Shown piece by piece: positions 6,402 to 7,029 of a stretch of DNA of 7,029 bases. Each line of letters starts with the position of its first letter. Position 1 is the stretch's first letter. This stretch comes from JACCXJ01 sp052387115 (lineage in GTDB: Bacteria; Pseudomonadota; Gammaproteobacteria; JACCXJ01): contig JBQTJM010000355.1 of NCBI GenBank assembly GCA_052387115.1, positions 1 through 7,029 of the forward strand. Reading direction: 5' to 3'. The position numbers and the translations under genes are program-made. Below the pieces are notes generated by a model that searched no databases, was not told the DNA's origin, and was given only the letters and a program-made list of their open reading frames with translations.

Positions 6402-6611
6402 ATTACACAGCATTTTGCAGGTCGAAAGGTATCTGATATCCTCAAATGGAAGAAAGCGAGTATCAAGCAGGCTCGCTTACCAAGAGGGTCACCGGATTGG
6501 GATACGTTCGTGCAGATGTCGTGGGAGCAGATTGAAGAAGGGGCACGCACAAACAGGCCAGGGTTTAGAGTCGTTCGCAAGTTATTAATGGATAGGAGGT
6601 TTAACAAATGA
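6402..6611 (+). CDS. hypothetical 69-aa protein with ATT start; possible toxin of a two-gene cassette
   Basis: Frame 3 is open from 6363 to TGA 6609-6611 and lacks any ATG, GTG or TTG near its beginning, so ordinary gene callers would skip it. Starting at ATT 6402, five bases after AGGAGG, it encodes a 69-residue basic protein. It begins (M)TQHFAGRKVSDILKWKKASI, continues KQARLPRGSPDWDTFVQMSW and EQIEEGARTNRPGFRVVRKL, and ends LMDRRFNK. The Lys/Arg-rich N-terminal half, the LPRGSPDWD turn and the SWEQIEEGA-GF-RKLL-RRF end look like a conserved small domain. From memory, similar segments precede genes like the next one and occur at ends of large secreted toxins, but I cannot name a family. The stop overlaps the ATG of the next gene (ATGA), so translation is probably coupled. 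ATT is a rare, inefficient start. It may be a mutated ATG, making this a weakened or dead gene. Confidence 0.6.
   Translation: MTQHFAGRKVSDILKWKKASIKQARLPRGSPDWDTFVQMSWEQIEEGARTNRPGFRVVRKLLMDRRFNK
6594..6599 (+). promoter_or_regulatory. Shine-Dalgarno AGGAGG for the gene at 6608
   Basis: A perfect AGGAGG lies eight bases before ATG 6608, inside the last codons of the upstream gene. It gives the second gene independent as well as coupled initiation and fixes its start. Confidence 0.8.
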
Positions 6612-6871
6612 ATGAGCACCCCTTTGATAAACTGACGACGTTTTTGAATCAGCTTAATCGAGAGAATATCCATTATACGTTGGCGTGCCATCGCGATGAC
6701 GCAGTCATGGTGTTAGTCACGGTGCCGGGCGAACGCTGGGAGATCGAATTTGTTGGTGATGGGTCTGTCGAAGTCGAGCGCTTTATCAGTAACGGCGAGA
6801 TATACGGAGAAGAAACGTTACACGAGTTGTTTACCAGGTATGCGGAGCAAGAGTATGCCGAAGTTGTGTAA
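6608..6871 (+). CDS. hypothetical 87-aa acidic protein; possible immunity or antitoxin partner
   Basis: The gene encodes MNEHPFDKLTTFLNQLNREN, then IHYTLACHRDDAVMVLVTVP, then GERWEIEFVGDGSVEVERFI, then SNGEIYGEETLHELFTRYAE, and a short acidic tail. The pattern is a helix, a beta strand with VMVLVTVPGERWEIEF, a second strand DGSVEVERFISNGEI, then a helix, giving a small alpha/beta fold. It is strongly acidic, without signal peptide or membrane segment, and so cytoplasmic. The start is fixed by AGGAGG and by the ATGA overlap with the preceding 69-codon gene. A short basic protein followed by a short acidic one with overlapping genes is the layout of toxin/immunity and toxin/antitoxin pairs. From memory, many bacterial and cyanobacterial hypothetical proteins carry the same PGERWEIEF-DG-VEVE-F signature. 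The function is inferred from context only, and no catalytic motif is visible. Confidence 0.8.
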   Translation: MNEHPFDKLTTFLNQLNRENIHYTLACHRDDAVMVLVTVPGERWEIEFVGDGSVEVERFISNGEIYGEETLHELFTRYAEQEYAEVV

Positions 6872-6886
6872 GGAGTGCAGCTCCCG

Positions 6887-6941
6887 TTGGGGTCAGGTAC
6901 GAACCCCAATGCTTCGCGGTGGTTGACGTTACGTTGGGGTT
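6887..6941. repeat. alternative hairpin arms TTGGGGT / AACCCCAA / TTGGGGTT
   Basis: TTGGGGT (6887-6893) can pair with ACCCCAA (6903-6909) across nine bases. The same middle arm, AACCCCAA (6902-6909), can instead pair perfectly with TTGGGGTT (6934-6941), so the two hairpins exclude each other. The first lies 16 nt after the stop of the last gene. No T-run follows, so an intrinsic terminator is not supported. It probably belongs to a dispersed GTTGGGGTT-type intergenic repeat. The remaining DNA from 6942 to 7029 shows no gene that I can support. Confidence 0.5.
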
Positions 6942-7029
6942 CCTCGTCACCGCAACCTACCCGTTGCCTCTTCGCCGCACATCCCGAGCTGCTCGCGCCC
7001 TAACCTCTTAACCTTGGGCCAAGCCAGGA

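Noticed and set aside
6235..6588. The whole 117-codon frame as one real gene
   Set aside because: Its second half runs out of frame through the better supported 6402-6611 gene, which has its own Shine-Dalgarno and ATGA overlap; only the first ~50 codons resemble anything, and they look like a toxin remnant.
6347..6691. 114-codon minus-strand frame
   Set aside because: It is antisense to the two-gene cassette; I saw no supporting ribosome binding site and no familiar motif.

Overview
The window looks like chromosomal DNA from a GC-rich gammaproteobacterium, possibly a Chromatiales- or Methylococcales-type organism. The reasons are the lytic transglycosylase fragment followed directly by a complex-I-NDUFA9-like SDR gene, a very large CheB/CheR/histidine-kinase fusion, and a GTAGGGYGGGTTA...TAACCCRYCCTAC-type dispersed intergenic repeat. 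The organism assignment is an inference from gene content; no rRNA or tRNA is present to settle it.

Layout. Positions 1-297 hold the 3' end of an slt-type soluble lytic transglycosylase gene with an internal frameshift. Positions 299-433 hold only the first ~40 codons of an NAD(P)-binding SDR gene (complex I NDUFA9-like). It is cut at about 420, where the sequence switches abruptly into the middle of a DUF4340-type gene (421-1136), whose 3' part carries several further frame breaks. The first 1.1 kb is therefore a strip of gene debris around a rearrangement junction. Positions 1202-5776 are one intact 1524-codon gene for a cytoplasmic CheB-CheR-coiled coil-PAS-histidine kinase-receiver protein. 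Because this long gene is uninterrupted, the frame breaks to its left are more likely real decay than general sequencing error.

The right part (about 5980-6871) is visibly AT-richer and looks like an acquired stretch. It starts after a 128-bp inverted-repeat element (5854-5981). It contains an intact 71-aa antitoxin-like gene (6023-6238); a remnant that looks like a degenerate RelE/ParE-type toxin starting on a GTGA overlap (6235-~6390); and then a compact two-gene cassette. The first cassette gene (6402-6611, 69 codons) has no ATG, GTG or TTG start. It has a perfect AGGAGG Shine-Dalgarno 5 nt before an ATT codon, and its stop overlaps the ATG of the second gene (6608-6871, 87 aa) in an ATGA arrangement. 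The second gene has its own AGGAGG. I do not know the function of this pair; its form fits a toxin/immunity or toxin/antitoxin cassette. The window ends in non-coding DNA with alternative GTTGGGGT/AACCCCAA hairpins.

The genes do not form one pathway. The kinase stands alone without an adjacent response regulator or chemotaxis cluster, and the right side reads as a layered small addiction or conflict region in which one toxin has died and another two-gene unit sits directly downstream.
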